Assembly: GCA_014155875.1 (NCBI GenBank)
Contig: JACEFZ010011080.1
Coordinates: 687,001-751,000 of the forward strand
DNA: 64,000 nt
Direction: 5' to 3'
DNA from: Cepaea nemoralis
Taxonomy: Eukaryota > Mollusca > Gastropoda > Stylommatophora > Helicidae
In this document: positions 11,739 to 22,319 of the stretch, in pieces
Layout of the letters: each line of letters begins with the position of its first letter
How positions within the stretch are numbered: position 1 is the stretch's first letter
Made by a program: the position numbers and the translations under genes
Notes under the pieces: generated by a model
Told to the model about the DNA's origin: nothing
The model's database searches: none
Seen by the model: the letters and a program-made list of their open reading frames with translations, nothing else

Positions 11739-11747
11739 AAAAAACAA
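11474..11747 (+). mobile_element. SINE family A, complete copy with A tail and target duplication
   Basis: This insertion splits a LINE coding segment between CATTCCTGAG (11464-11473) and CATCCCTGAG (11748-11757), a 10-bp duplicated target with one mismatch. It ends with C-run, A-run and CAA, so the sense strand is plus. This copy fixes orientation and length (about 274 bp) for the family. Related copies lie at 8040, 26430, 27630, 28815, 41255, 46325, 53525 and 54808. Confidence 0.8.
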
Positions 11748-12765
11748 CATCCCTGAGGACTTCAAAACATCAATTTTCATCAGACTACCGAAGAATTCAA
11801 GAGCTGTAGATTGTGAGGGTTACAGAACTATTAGCTTAATAAGCCACATAACTAAGACATTACTCAAGGTCATACAAGAAAGAATTCAACATAAAATGGA
11901 TGAGGAAGTAGCTGAAGAACAGTTTGGGTTCCGCAAAAACAGCGGCACCAGAGAAGCAATTATCTGTTTGAGGATGTTAATTAAAAAATATATAGAAGTT
12001 CAGAAAAGTATGAATGTTTGTTTTATAGACTACAAGAAAGCATTTGATATAGTACAACATGAAAGACGAATTACATGCTTTCGGTATATAGGAGTAGACG
12101 GAAAGGGCATCAGACTTGTTAGTAACTTTACTGGGAACAAGTGGCGTCTATAAGATGCGGAAATAACTATTCGTCGCCTATAGAGATAAAAACAAAGAGT
12201 ACGGCAGAGATGTGTGCTGTCCCTAATCCTCTTCAACCTATACACAAAACGAATTTTTAAACAATTTGAAATGTCTGGACTAAACATAATTTGAAGAATC
12301 CTAAACAATCTTAGGCATGCTGACATTACTAGAAGAAAGTGAGCAAGAGTTACAAGACCTAGTGGAACAAGTAAAAAGGCACACTGTAGAATGTGGCATA
12401 GATATTAACATCCAAAAAAACAGAAACTATGATAATTAGAAGTGGAAAGGAAAGGTCATCAATGAACATCCAGTAAACGGGGAGATGCTAGAACAAGTAA
12501 CAAGTTTCTTCTATCGTGAACATATAATAACAGAAGGTGGAAGAAGAGAATTAGAGATCAAAAAGTGAATAGGAATGGCCAAAAATGCCTTCAACGGCAC
12601 GAAATCAGTATTATCAGCTAAAGAGATTAACAACGCATTAAAAGTGAGAATTGTCAAATGCTACGTATATTCAATGCTACTGTATGGCGCGGAAGCCTGG
12701 ACTTTGAACAAGCAACTAGAAAGTCGCATAGAGGCATTAGAGATGTGGATATATAGACGAATAAG

Positions 12766-13170
12766 ATAATTTCCACCAACATTGATGCACTTATCCCATC
12801 GTTTTATCAGTCCTCCCACACCGGCTGCATAGAACTGCGTGCTCTATTTTCTAAACCACGTTTTCACTTCACATTCAACTTCGGCGTCATTCTCGAAATG
12901 TCTCCCGCCAAGGTGGGTTGTCAGTGTTTATGCTGACAAATGTTTTTCACGTAAAACGGTGCATAGATGGGTAGAAAACGTTACGAGGGCGAGTCAATAA
13001 GTAAGTCACACAGTTCTGTGGGATAGCCGGTAAATGAAAAAAAAAAAAAAAGCACGCAGCTCTATGCAGCCGGATTGGGAGGCCTGATAAAACGATGGGA
13101 TAAGTGCATCAATGTTGGTGGAAATTATGTTGAGAAATAAAGGGACAATGTATGTATAAAAATAAACTGG
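12766..13170 (+). mobile_element. Mariner transposase 3' end in inverted duplication
   Basis: The right arm (13051-13140) encodes a mariner-type transposase C-terminus, KRWDKCINVGGNYVEK then stop. The left arm (12766-12851) is its inverted copy, about 80 bp. The 200-bp spacer contains GAGGGCGAGTCAATAAGTAA, typical of mariner terminal sequence. The structure lies inside a LINE. It cannot encode transposase. Confidence 0.75.
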
Positions 13171-13479
13171 TGTCAAGTTGTTATCATATTTAGTTATTTT
13201 TCTACAGCCATTTGTGACTTACTTATTAACTTACCCTCTTATTTCGGCCACGTTAAAAGACATGCTACTCTTATCAAAACTATACTGGAGGGTAAGGCTG
13301 AGGGCAAACGAGCAAGCGGTAGACAACAATACAAGTGGGAAGATAACATCAAGAGATGGACAAACATCAGCCTGACAGAATGTACAATCAGGGCGAGAGA
13401 CAGACAGTGTTGGATGGAGATCCATTGCAGCCAACCTTCATTGTGTAGACGGCACCTGGTTGATTGATTGATATCAGAA

Positions 13480-13849
13480 CCACATATGATATAAATATTC
13501 TTTTGTGGCTTTACTTTCTAATTTTCATATTCAGCCTGGACAACGATCTAACCTCTGTTCTCGTCTCTGTTGTCAACTAGTCAGGTTTTTCTAAATAATT
13601 CCCGTCATACAGTTAAGGAAGTGTTTATTCGCAACCGGTTCTGGTCACGTGACGTCTATATCTTCTATATTAGAGAGCAGTACAAACTGGCATATCGTTG
13701 GGGGCCAGTATAATGTATTAAGTTAAGGTTAGGATTAGGGTTAGTGAATACATGGTAGTAATACATGTTCCAGGGCCCCATCTGCGAATAAACTCTCCCT
13801 ACAGTTAATATGTTCACGATAGATAATTTTGATGTAATGGCGTTACCTT
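13480..13849. other. No gene recognised
   Basis: Unique-looking sequence, with a GGTTAGGATTAGGGTTAG stretch near 13725 that is too short and irregular to be a telomeric array. Confidence 0.5.
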
Positions 13850-14060
13850 TCCTCTGGAGTAAACTAGGCAGACCGAAAGAGTGATCGTGCTGCATGGGCA
13901 ACACATGGTCTCTACAATTCAGTCCTGGCGTTGTGCTATAGGGAGGTATGGTATTCCTGATCTTACCGCTATGAGTTGTGATTGTTATGTCTTGTTAGAA
14001 GCACAATGTAACAAGCTATCGTCTGCCAAGATGGCCAGGTGCCCGTGAGTTAACTTAGCG
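13850..14060 (-). repeat. Dispersed repeat family D
   Basis: On the minus strand it shares blocks with 19840-20015, 30735-30975 and 46945-47025. These include GAGACCATGTGTTG, then TTTACTCCAGAGGAAA, plus a GGCACTTGGCCATCTTGGCAGACGA-like head. Its nature is unknown; possible derivation from a transposase is discussed in the findings. Confidence 0.6.
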
Positions 14061-14168
14061 GCGTGTATCTGTGTAAAGTGTACGTCCTCTAGACAGATTT
14101 CTACACATTTTCCTTTAGACGGGTTTTTGTTGTCTTCTAATTTTGGCATTTTCTTATTTTCAGACACA

Positions 14169-14837
14169 ATGGAATTACCAAAGCAAGCCACCGAACAACC
14201 AGAAACTCCAGAAGCCAAACTCCGAACAGCTTATTACAATCTCTTTCATGAAATGCAGTTCAGATGTACTAAAAACGCTCTAATGAACTACCACCAAGCA
14301 GAACTATTTCAAGACAAAGGTGACACTTGGAAAATAGTGACATCAGTTTTTACTGCAGTATCCGCTTCAGGCGTTCTTGCAGGCATTCTTCAGAAAGGAC
14401 AAGTACTAGCCAATAAATTTGGAGTCGCTGGACTTGTAGGTCTCCCTATCTGTGGCGTTATGCAGTTGGTTGGCAGCAGTACTTCTGAATTTGTACCTTC
14501 TTATATAGAACGTGCCAGAAAACATGCTAGTGCGGCTGCTGGGTGGATGCAAATTGCCGACACCGCTAAAACAATGCAGGTGCGGATGCAGATGGACCCC
14601 AACTACGACTTAGAAAAGGCGGCGAAACATTACGATGAGATGTTGCAAAGAAAGGAGAGTGTGTCCAAAGAAGTTCTTATTCCGAAGGCGACGCATTCAA
14701 ATTTCCACAGCAGTACAGAGAAGGTCTACCTGGCAATGACTAAACGAAACAATATGTACCAGGAGTTTTTAGAACTAGAAGCCAAAAACAAGAGCGATGC
14801 TGCTCAGATTACAAATGCAGAGGAAATATATGTGTAA
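14169..14837 (+). CDS. SLATT-like two-transmembrane protein, 222 aa, intact
   Basis: The frame is uninterrupted. The start is the ATG at 14169 because a pyrimidine-rich stretch and TTTTCAG end at 14163, giving a good 3' splice site six bases earlier; the longer reading 14127-14168 would be intron. The protein has an amphipathic N-terminal helix (residues 15-50), two hydrophobic segments (about 54-74 and 84-103), then a long cytosolic-type helical region. That region includes RARKHASAAAGWMQIADTAK (115-134) and an EVLIPKATHSNF turn (168-179). Helix, two TMs and a following helical bundle with a proline turn are the layout of SLATT-family proteins, which in bacteria are membrane effectors linked to nucleotide-signal immunity. 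The family call is a layout match without a search. Function in an animal is unknown. A 5' exon must lie to the left and was not found. Confidence 0.6.
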   Translation: MELPKQATEQPETPEAKLRTAYYNLFHEMQFRCTKNALMNYHQAELFQDKGDTWKIVTSVFTAVSASGVLAGILQKGQVLANKFGVAGLVGLPICGVMQLVGSSTSEFVPSYIERARKHASAAAGWMQIADTAKTMQVRMQMDPNYDLEKAAKHYDEMLQRKESVSKEVLIPKATHSNFHSSTEKVYLAMTKRNNMYQEFLELEAKNKSDAAQITNAEEIYV

Positions 14838-14950
14838 CCTCCGTTTCCATATCTCCCTGCCTTCCTCCATCCCTCCCTCCCCCTCCCCCCTCTCTCTCAC
14901 TCTGTCTCTCTCTCTATCTCATTCATTCTGTATAACTTTAACTTTGTCTC
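14838..14950. repeat. CT-rich low-complexity tract
   Basis: A run of CCT and TC motifs follows the stop codon of the two-TM gene. No polyadenylation signal was identified with confidence. Confidence 0.8.
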
Positions 14951-14957
14951 TCTCCTT

Positions 14958-15408
14958 TTAATTATCATACAGCTTTTCAGTGTAATCTATGTATAGTATA
15001 TATCCATCCATCCAAGATGTGCCATTTTGGTAAGCGTGGACGGTCATGATTCGCCATTTCACTTGATTACCAGAGTCGTGGATCAGCTTAGTGTTCTTGT
15101 CTCGACCTTGCCACGTGGTCAAGTCATCCAGGTATTTACTTCTCTGTCTCCCCCTTGTTCTCGTCCCCTCGATCTTGCCAGTTGTCACCAAGTTCTCTAA
15201 TTTATTTATTCTCATAACATGTCCAAAACTGTCTACGTCTAATTTCTCTAATCAATTTACGATGTTCATTTGTTTCTTGTAGGACTTGCTCATTGGTTTT
15301 TCTGTCTGTCCTTGGTATTCTTTGCATTCTCCTCAGAAACCACATTTCCACAGCCATCCGATGGTTTTCAGCTTGACTCCTTGAACCATGAACAGAAAGA
15401 AAAACCAA
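14958..15408 (-). pseudogene. LINE tail fragment
   Basis: Encodes MWFLRRMQRIPRTDRKTNEQ, then LIREIRRRQFW and LENLVTTGKIEG, the signature tail of the commonest LINE family in this window. Truncated at the 5' side and frameshifted. Confidence 0.8.
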
Positions 15409-15424
15409 TGACCAAGCACTTCAG

Positions 15425-15560
15425 GAAACAAATGACAATCGTAAATTGATTAGAGAAATTAGACGTAGACAGTCAAAATGTTTTGAGCATGTTATGCGAA
15501 GAAATGAATTGGAGAACTTGGTGACCACTGGCAAGATCGAAGGGAAAAGACCAACGAACA
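15425..15560 (+). pseudogene. LINE tail fragment, facing copy
   Basis: Same family as the previous feature but on the plus strand: MIREIRRRQSKCFEHVMRRN then LENLVTTGKIEG. With 14958-15408 it forms a tail-to-head inverted pair. Confidence 0.78.
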
Positions 15561-15624
15561 CAAGCAAGCAAGCATGCACTTGTGCAAAGCTGTTTTCTCT
15601 AGACAGATTCCATCCAAGGTCACG

Positions 15625-15890
15625 GGGTTTATCTGCCGGTACCAGCGGCTGGCGGAGTGGCTACAACGCCGGATTCTCCTTCGGGTGACCAGGGTTGGAA
15701 TCCTCGGTAAGATGTGGAGTTTTGTATTATTCTGTCAGGGGCAAAAAGAAAACTCTAACCTGCACAGTTCGTGGCGACTGCACTAGCCAGGCGGCCTCAA
15801 TTCCTCAGCCTCAAGATCCCCCCTGTCATACACCGCAAGGTACTATATTGGCAGTAAATGACAGTTTGACAGTGAAAGAGAAAATTCCTT
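15625..15890 (+). mobile_element. SINE family B (tRNA-derived)
   Basis: A decayed tRNA-like head is followed by the family body (ACTGCACTAGCCAGGCGGCC) and the end motif AAGGTACTATATTGGCAGTA. Other copies: 34150, 35768, 43265. Confidence 0.8.
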
Positions 15891-16790
15891 GACGGTCTGT
15901 CATCCTTTCCTTGTATTGTTAATCCACGAATTGTAACTGTAAATTATTGACAAATGGCTTGCATCAGCTGATTTAATCACTGGCTGACAGGGATTATGGC
16001 TGAACACCTCTAAGTCAGAATCCCGCCCGGATGTGCGACGATATTCTTATTCACGTTCTTGGCATGTGGGCCGGTGATGTGAGGCTGCCATCGGAGGGTT
16101 TGCAGAGTTTCCGGCTTGGGTCAGGATGGCGGGACGTGTTTTATTCTAGCTTGACTTAATTCGGTTCATCGGCGGCTTGACAATCCGCCATCATAAAACT
16201 CGCCGTTGTTACAGAAACAGATTTTATAGCTCTAAATGTTAGCGCTACACACAAACATGGAGAGCCACGACTTCTGCCCTATGCGCCGCCTTAGGCCCAA
16301 GAGGAAAGACTAGACTAGACTAGACATTTGTTATATGGGATGTGTTTACGTTGATTAAATTATGAAACCGTGTAGCAGTGTTATGTAATTTATACGCTTG
16401 CTATCTCCCTTTGTGTGTGTGTGTGTGTGTGGGTGGGTGGATGGGTGGGTGCGTGCCTTCTTGCATGCCTGCGTGCCTATTCTGGGTCTTATTTGTGTCC
16501 ATATTATTATTCTTATTTATGTTTTTATTTTCTCTATGAAATGACAAAACACGATTTTCTAAGCAAATGTAGAGAAGGTAGTTTGTCATTCTTTCTTTCT
16601 TAGCAGTGAACATACTGGTCGACGAACGTAGCCAGTATTTCCCCCAAAAAGAGACCCTCTGCCTACCGTCGTGAAATTGGAGACCAGAACCTACAACTAT
16701 CTGTCGGCTGCTCTTCAACTTCATCCACCACCTGCACCCATGGCTTCACATAACCCTAATCGGCGGGCTAACAGGCTTCGGGTTTTATCC
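15891..16790. other. No gene recognised; GT-rich run
   Basis: No coding signal. A (GT)n run grading into GGGT repeats lies at 16411-16450. A GACTAGACTAGACTAGAC tract sits at about 16306-16325. Confidence 0.55.
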
Positions 16791-17127
16791 AATGACCAAG
16801 TCCTACCAGAAACAAATAAAAACCGTAAACTGGTTGAATAAATGATAAATTAGATGTAGACAGTTACAATGTTTTGGTTACTTTATGATAAGAAATACAT
16901 TGGAGAACTTTGTGACAACTGGCAAGATTAAGAGGAAAACTAACAAGAGGAAGACAGGAAAGTAAATACCTTGATGGCTTGGCCACGTGGTATGGTCGAG
17001 ACAAGAACACTTAGCTGATCCACGACTCTGGTGAACGTGTGAGGTGGCAAAACATGACCGCTCACGGTTATCGGCATGGCACATGATGATAATGATGATC
17101 ATCATCATCATCATCATCATCATCATC
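16791..17127 (+). pseudogene. LINE tail fragment with ATC tail
   Basis: A degraded copy of the common LINE tail (nucleotide match to the block reading TTGGAGAACTTTGTGACAAC). It ends in an ATC/GAT microsatellite at 17083-17127, probably its 3' terminus. Confidence 0.7.
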
Positions 17128-17282
17128 TTATGTTTGTTCTTCCTCTTCTCTCATCTCAATTGGGGGTTTAAAATATAATGAAACAGGAAAACAGAGGAAC
17201 ATACAGACGTTGCGCAACTATTTAACCAAACTTAAGAGACTTCTTTACAAATACCATGCAAATATAATCACCGTGTGCTCTG
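17128..17282. other. Short unique stretch
   Basis: Nothing recognised. Confidence 0.5.
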
Positions 17283-17740
17283 CTAGATGGCGTAGGCGAA
17301 CATGTCCCTCCTCAGATCTCTCTGTCTTTGGTGTTCTGGATCAACCCTGCTGATGATATTCATCCATACAACCACCTCAGTCCATGCAGCATCATTTCTC
17401 TTGGTCTGCCCCTGCCTCTCTTCCCCTTTGATCTTTCCAATCATCACGATGGTCTCCGATTCCCCTCTTCTCATCACATGACCAAAGAAAGCTGTTTGTC
17501 TCATTCACATTGTTCAATGTAGTGTTTTAGTTTCATTAGCCTCTTTCATGTAATCGTCGTTAGTTACTCTGGCAGTCCAAGGAATTAGCAACATTCGTCT
17601 CAGGAACCACATCTCTGTTGCTTCCAAGTTGTGAAATGAACGCATTTGTTCATTTACGTTCCAAGATTCACTATCATGCAGTAAAACAGGTTCTATATAG
17701 CACTTCAGGTTCATTAAATAAAACACGTTCTATATAGCAC
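17283..17740 (-). pseudogene. LINE tail fragment, second subfamily
   Basis: Two frames together give CYIEPVLLHDSESWNVNEQM, MWFLRRMLLIPWTARVTND and TAFFGHVMRRGESETIV. It is closest to the copy at 45850-46320. Frameshifted and 5'-truncated. Confidence 0.8.
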
Positions 17741-18215
17741 TCTTTCTTACATTCAATTATAGTGACTTATTGCATAAGATACCTTTATTTCAAAGTAGGT
17801 CAAGACTAGCCTCATACGACATGAGTGGCTCGACACACTTGCCACATCACAATTGGTCCAGCTAAATTTAATCTATTTCAGGCGTGAAGGGCAACGAGCG
17901 AACCAATTGGTTGGCGAACATGGCGATGATCTGGGTGGGAAGAGCAATGGTTGGGTCAGGCATCACCACCGCTAAAAGATGCAGGACGAACAGGTGACTT
18001 TAAGAAAACCTGAGAATCTGATTCCTTGGCCAGTGTGGGGATAGTTGGGAGTGGAGCGGGCAGCCGCCAGACATGGATATTTTGTCAAGGGCACATGACA
18101 TTTGATTAACCAACACAGAACTGGTGCGATCAGTTGATATACGCTGGACTAAAGGTCAGGAGTAGATCGGAGCACCAAGGAACCTGTCCGGAGTGCAATG
18201 ATGATCATCATCGCT
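17741..18215 (+). pseudogene. LINE RNase H tail fragment
   Basis: From about 17880, GVKGNERTNWLANMA resembles the last RNase H motif (GVxGNERADxLA) of I-type LINEs, with Asp replaced. A NQHRTGA-like segment follows near 18110. The first 140 bases are unassigned. Confidence 0.55.
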
Positions 18216-18279
18216 AGTGACAATACACTTTTAATTTTCTGAAATACAGCTTTGCTTGACCATGGTGGTAATACCAAAA

Positions 18280-18720
18280 AATATAAGACCTAACTTGGAA
18301 GAGTTCTGAAGAGCTATATCGAGCCAATCCTGATGTACGGAATCTAATCGTGGACAATTAGCAGACAAGTGAGGCATTATGTGGAAGCTGTGGAAATTTG
18401 GTTTTAAAGAAGAATGATGATAACACCATGGGAGGATAGAAAGAGCAATGCGGATACCTTGAAAGACGTTAATTCACAAAGAGAACTGGTTAAAAGCATC
18501 AGAAGAAGTCAGTTCACTTTCTGTGGACACGTCATGAGAAGGGGATGTCGCATGAGAAGTATGTCGTCATAACGCGACATTTTGATGAGGGCTAAAGGCA
18601 CGGGAAGGCCAGGAGAGAAGTGCTGGCTAGCTGTATATGAAAGCATGGAAGGAAATCAGTGTAAGAAATTATTGGCTGTACTTGTGGCAATAGGCTGTGG
18701 AGAGACATGATCACCTGTGC
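18280..18720 (+). pseudogene. LINE tail fragment
   Basis: The translated pieces SYIEPILMYG, VKSIRRSQFTFCGHVMRRG and related segments identify another truncated polymerase tail with stops. Confidence 0.7.
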
Positions 18721-18726
18721 CACATG

Positions 18727-18978
18727 TCATACATTATTTATAAGAAAACGATGTGAGACCTTATCCCTACATTCTCGCTCCAATGCCATTATAATCCTGC
18801 GCAAGTCTGATTTTTCCGCTGCTGCTCGGAGATGTGACATAGCCAGATGCACCTTGATCCTTAATCCTGTCCGGAGTTGTTGACATAAATCAACACACAC
18901 TGCTGGCATGTACCTTGCTCGTCCCACGAGTATCCGCAGAGCTTCATTCTGTGTGCGCTCTAGATTCACAATGACCAC
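18727..18978 (-). pseudogene. I-type LINE reverse transcriptase thumb fragment
   Basis: LERTQNEALRILVGRARYMP matches LERIQNEAMRIILG-type segments, including the one at about 24240 in the large LINE. The fragment keeps only this region. Confidence 0.7.
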
Positions 18979-18984
18979 GTCCGT

Positions 18985-19275
18985 TAAGAATCAAATAAAA
19001 ACCGTAAACTGATTAGAGAAATTAGACGTAGACAGTCAAAATAGTTTGGACACATTATGAGAAGAAGTACACTGAAGAACTTGGTGACAACTGGCAAGAC
19101 TGAGGGGGGAAAGAACAAGGGGAAGGTAGAGAAGTAAATATCAATACCTGGATGGTTTGGCATGTGGTATGGTCGAGACAAGAACACAGAGCTGATCCAC
19201 GACTCTGGTGATCGTGTGAGATAGCGAAATATGACCGCTCACGATTACAGGAATGGCACATGGAGATGATGATGA
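18985..19275 (+). pseudogene. LINE tail fragment
   Basis: The nucleotide blocks of the common tail are present (RRRQ, then a TVIRRSTLKNLVTTGKT-like reading) and it ends in ATGATGATG. Degraded. Confidence 0.72.
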
Positions 19276-19319
19276 GTTGAGATGATGACTCTTTGCTTTG
19301 ACACTGTCAATTAATCAAT

Positions 19320-19857
19320 CATGTGCCATGCCGGAAAGCGTGGGCGGTCATGACTCGCCATTTCACTCGATCACCAGTGCCGTGCCGTGGATCAGCTCAG
19401 TATTCCTGTCTCGTCCATGCCATGTGGCCAAGCCATCCAGGTATTTTCCTCTCGGTCTTCCTCTTGGTCTGTTCCCTTCGATCTTGCCAGTTGTCACTAA
19501 GTTCTCCAATCCATTTCTTCTCATAACATGTCCAAAAAATTTTGACTGTCTACGTCTAATTTCTCTAATCAGTTTACGATGTTCATTTGTCTCCTGTAGT
19601 ACTTGGTCATTGGTTTTTCTGTCTGTCCATGGTATTCTTTGCATTTTCCTCAGAAACCACATTTCTGCAGCCATCAGATGCTTTTCAGCTTGACTGCTCA
19701 TTGTCCAAGTTTCACATCCATACAAAAGAACAGGCTCTATGTATCCCCTGAACACTCTTTTTCTCGTTTCAATTGACATCTTTTTATTGGTCAGAATGTT
19801 TTTCATCTTGCTAAGCACTCCCAATTCAGACTCAATTACCATGATGAGTGGCACCAT
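19320..19857 (-). pseudogene. LINE tail fragment, best-preserved copy
   Basis: An open frame of 164 codons (19363-19857) reads RVFRGYIEPVLLYGCETWTM, MWFLRKMQRIPWTDRKTNDQ, FFGHVMRRNGLENLVTTGK and GRPRGKYLDGLATWHGRDRN. It is the best reference in the window for this family. The palm domain is missing. Confidence 0.85.
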
Positions 19858-20015
19858 GCCGTCTTTACAGACGAAAGTATGTGGATGAAATTAGGCCAGA
19901 ATTCCATCGCACAATGCCTGGGCATGGATTCAGAGAACACGTGTTGCCCATGCAACATGATCCCTAACTCGGCCTTGCCTTGTTTTATCCAGAGGAAAGG
20001 ATAACCAGTACGTCT
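19840..20015 (+). repeat. Dispersed repeat family D
   Basis: Shares GAGAACACGTGTTGCCCATG and CCAGAGGAAAGG blocks with the copies at 13850 and 30735. Its translation, HAVFTDESMWMKLG, is weakly like a Tc1-type TDES motif. Confidence 0.55.
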
Positions 20016-20462
20016 GGAACAAATTAGGCTGCAGGTACTGCTGGCTCAGCATCAAACCTCCAAGAGCAGGAGGTGGGTAGCGGCCAGTCCCCCACATCCG
20101 AGGGATTTGACTTATCCCTCAGCTGAGTGCTTTATACCAAGTGTCTGGACTTGTATGACCGTGTAAATCTTCATCGTAAGTGTATGGACCCATAAAATCG
20201 TGCACTGACGCAGTACAGTCTTCCGTGCAGATCCCGCGACCAGCGAGAATCGGCCCACCGGAGATATTGCATTATTGCTCGTCTATGTTGCGAACAAATC
20301 TCCCGACTTACGCTTGCCACCCCCCCCCCCCCCCCCCCCCCACGCACGCACACACAGTCGACTCGTCGCGCTATCGAGAACAAGTCGCCTAATCGAAAGC
20401 CTGACACGTGGGCGAAAATGGCACGTTGAAAGAAAAACTCCACAAGACATCCGGCGTTCAAA
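20016..20462 (+). other. Region upstream of the LINE ORF1; poly-C run
   Basis: Contains a C run at about 20320-20341 and no clear ORF. It may include the LINE 5' UTR, but the element's 5' end could not be located. Confidence 0.45.
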
Positions 20463-21617
20463 ATGAGCAGCGTGGAAGCAGCCAACACCATCAAGAAGAT
20501 GCAAGATGAGAATTTGCCTGCGAGCTGCAGCAAAACGTCAGAACCTGAAACAACCTCAAAGGAAGCTACCACTTCTACACTAGATGAAGCCGCTCCCGTC
20601 GCTCAACCGACGTCAGAGACTACAACTCCAACTGAAGCCAGCAGCAGCCGTGAAGTTTTCAACAGCACTAAGATGAAGAAGCCCAGTTTACCAAAAACCC
20701 TCCACACAGGAGGAAACAACAACAATGGAGGACTTCACCGGCAAATTACTGCTAAAACAAACAAGCGTGGGATAAGCCAACAAGTCGGCGCTACCAACAG
20801 ACAAGATACTGAGTCTGTTGGAAATCGAGCTGGGAATAAACAGCATCTACCAGCTGCGCAAGACACATGATGGAGTAGTGGTCTCCATCAACAAAAACCC
20901 AAAGACCACATCACTTATGCAGAAGATTGCACAAGAAGAGAAGGCCGACATAACCATGGCATCACAGTAGAAGCCACCCGACACCGCATGATGAAACGAT
21001 GGGTCATTAAACGAGTCACGACCCTTCTCACCAACAACCAGATCAGGAAGATGCTGTCGAGACAGAACTCGATACTCAAGATCACCAGTGCTGAGGAGAT
21101 CATCGGCAAGAATAACATCTCCACAGTCGTCATTGTAACATCGGAGGACCGAGTGATCCCTCAAACAATCAGGCGGAACAAGAAAGATCAAGCTCCAGAG
21201 CACTACATACCGAGAGTGCTACAGCACTCCAAGTGCCAGAGATTTTGGCACATCCGTACCACCTGCAAGAATGAGGTGGAGATGTGCAGATACTGCTCTG
21301 GACCTCATCCATACAGTCAGTGCCAGCATGCCAAGATCGACAGGGACTTCAGGAGGCCTAACACTAACAGAAAGTGCGCCAACTGCCTCGGCAACCACGG
21401 CGCCAGGTACCTCGGCTGCCCCTGCCACCAAGACAGCAAGGAAGCCATGAAGATCGCCATCAAGACTAACCTGCCCTATAAAGAAGCTAGGAGGCAGTAC
21501 GAGGCCACCAATCGACTCACAAAAAGCGGCAAAGCGCAACTAGAAGGCCAACTAAAGGACCTGAGATCAAAGGTCAAAAGCATGGAGGAAGATAAAGACA
21601 AGACGCAAGAGACATAG
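20463..21617 (+). pseudogene. LINE ORF1 (gag-like, CCHC), frameshifted
   Basis: The frame 20463-20870 encodes a Ser/Thr-rich leader. After a frame change, 20988-21617 encodes an RRM-like region and three zinc-knuckle-like motifs: a damaged first one (KCQRFWHIRTTC, second Cys missing), then CRYCSGPHPYSQC and CANCLGNHGARYLGC. A charged helical tail runs on to about 22140 with stops. In the family this protein binds the element RNA. Confidence 0.78.
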
Positions 21618-22319
21618 ATAACAGCTGTTCAACGCATCCTGAATGAAACGAAGCAAGTCCAGCAGAAGATCAAGCAGAATGTCGCTCGAATAGGTACTAT
21701 AAAGGCTGAGACAGAAGAAATGCTATACAAAACAATAATTCAAAAATCGAAAGAAAAGACAGAAGAAACTCTCCAACAGAAAATTTAACTTCTCAAGACC
21801 GAAACACCTGAACCAGAAGATGCAAAGCCCCAGACAGAAGAAGAAGCAACAGATGAAGAAGTAGAATTGGTTGAAAACGGCTACCCAACTGAAGCCGCAT
21901 GGGCTAAGACTCCGCATCGCTCTCCACCAAGCCGCCCACGACACACGAAATCAAAGAAGACCGAGAAGATTCGAAGGTAGACCAAGACGGGGAAATAAGT
22001 GGAACACCAGGAGAGACGACATCTGGACTGCTAAAGCTCCTAGAAGGAAACATCACCATATGACGGGGTGGGCACACAATTACTCCAGGCCTCAACAAGT
22101 GTGCGACTCTGTCCAGACATGTAAAAGCACAAGGATGAAATGAACACAATTGCAGTAACTCAACTCTTTCAAGGAAGCAGAAATACGCATCTATCTATAT
22201 TTTCGAAAGAAGAAGTCTTTGATACACTATAAAAATTAAAGGCCACCATTACAACCAAGTCGACATAGTCGATGGTTGAACGGGGTCATTTGTCTCAAGC
22301 AAAGCAAGCAATCAATTGC

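Larger units (their letters stand above)
11200..13475 (+). pseudogene. LINE reverse transcriptase pseudogene with nested insertions
   Basis: Pieces in several frames line up as one polymerase. They are DGKAAGPDKI near 11350, NIPEDFKTSIFIRLPK near 11745, EQFGFRKNSGTREAI near 11917, VCFIDYKKAFDIVQHE (the first catalytic-Asp motif A) near 12015, and YSMLLYGAEAWTLNKQ near 12670. The tail segment GRQQYKWEDNIKRW lies near 13310. The copy ends in a TTGA repeat near 13460. It is cut by a SINE at 11474-11747 and by a mariner fold-back at 12766-13170. Frameshifts and stops make it inactive. A second copy of the family is at 26265-27400. Confidence 0.82.

Noticed and set aside
13725..13745. Telomere-like GGTTAGGATTAGGGTTAG
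   Set aside because: Under three irregular units; chance or remnant.
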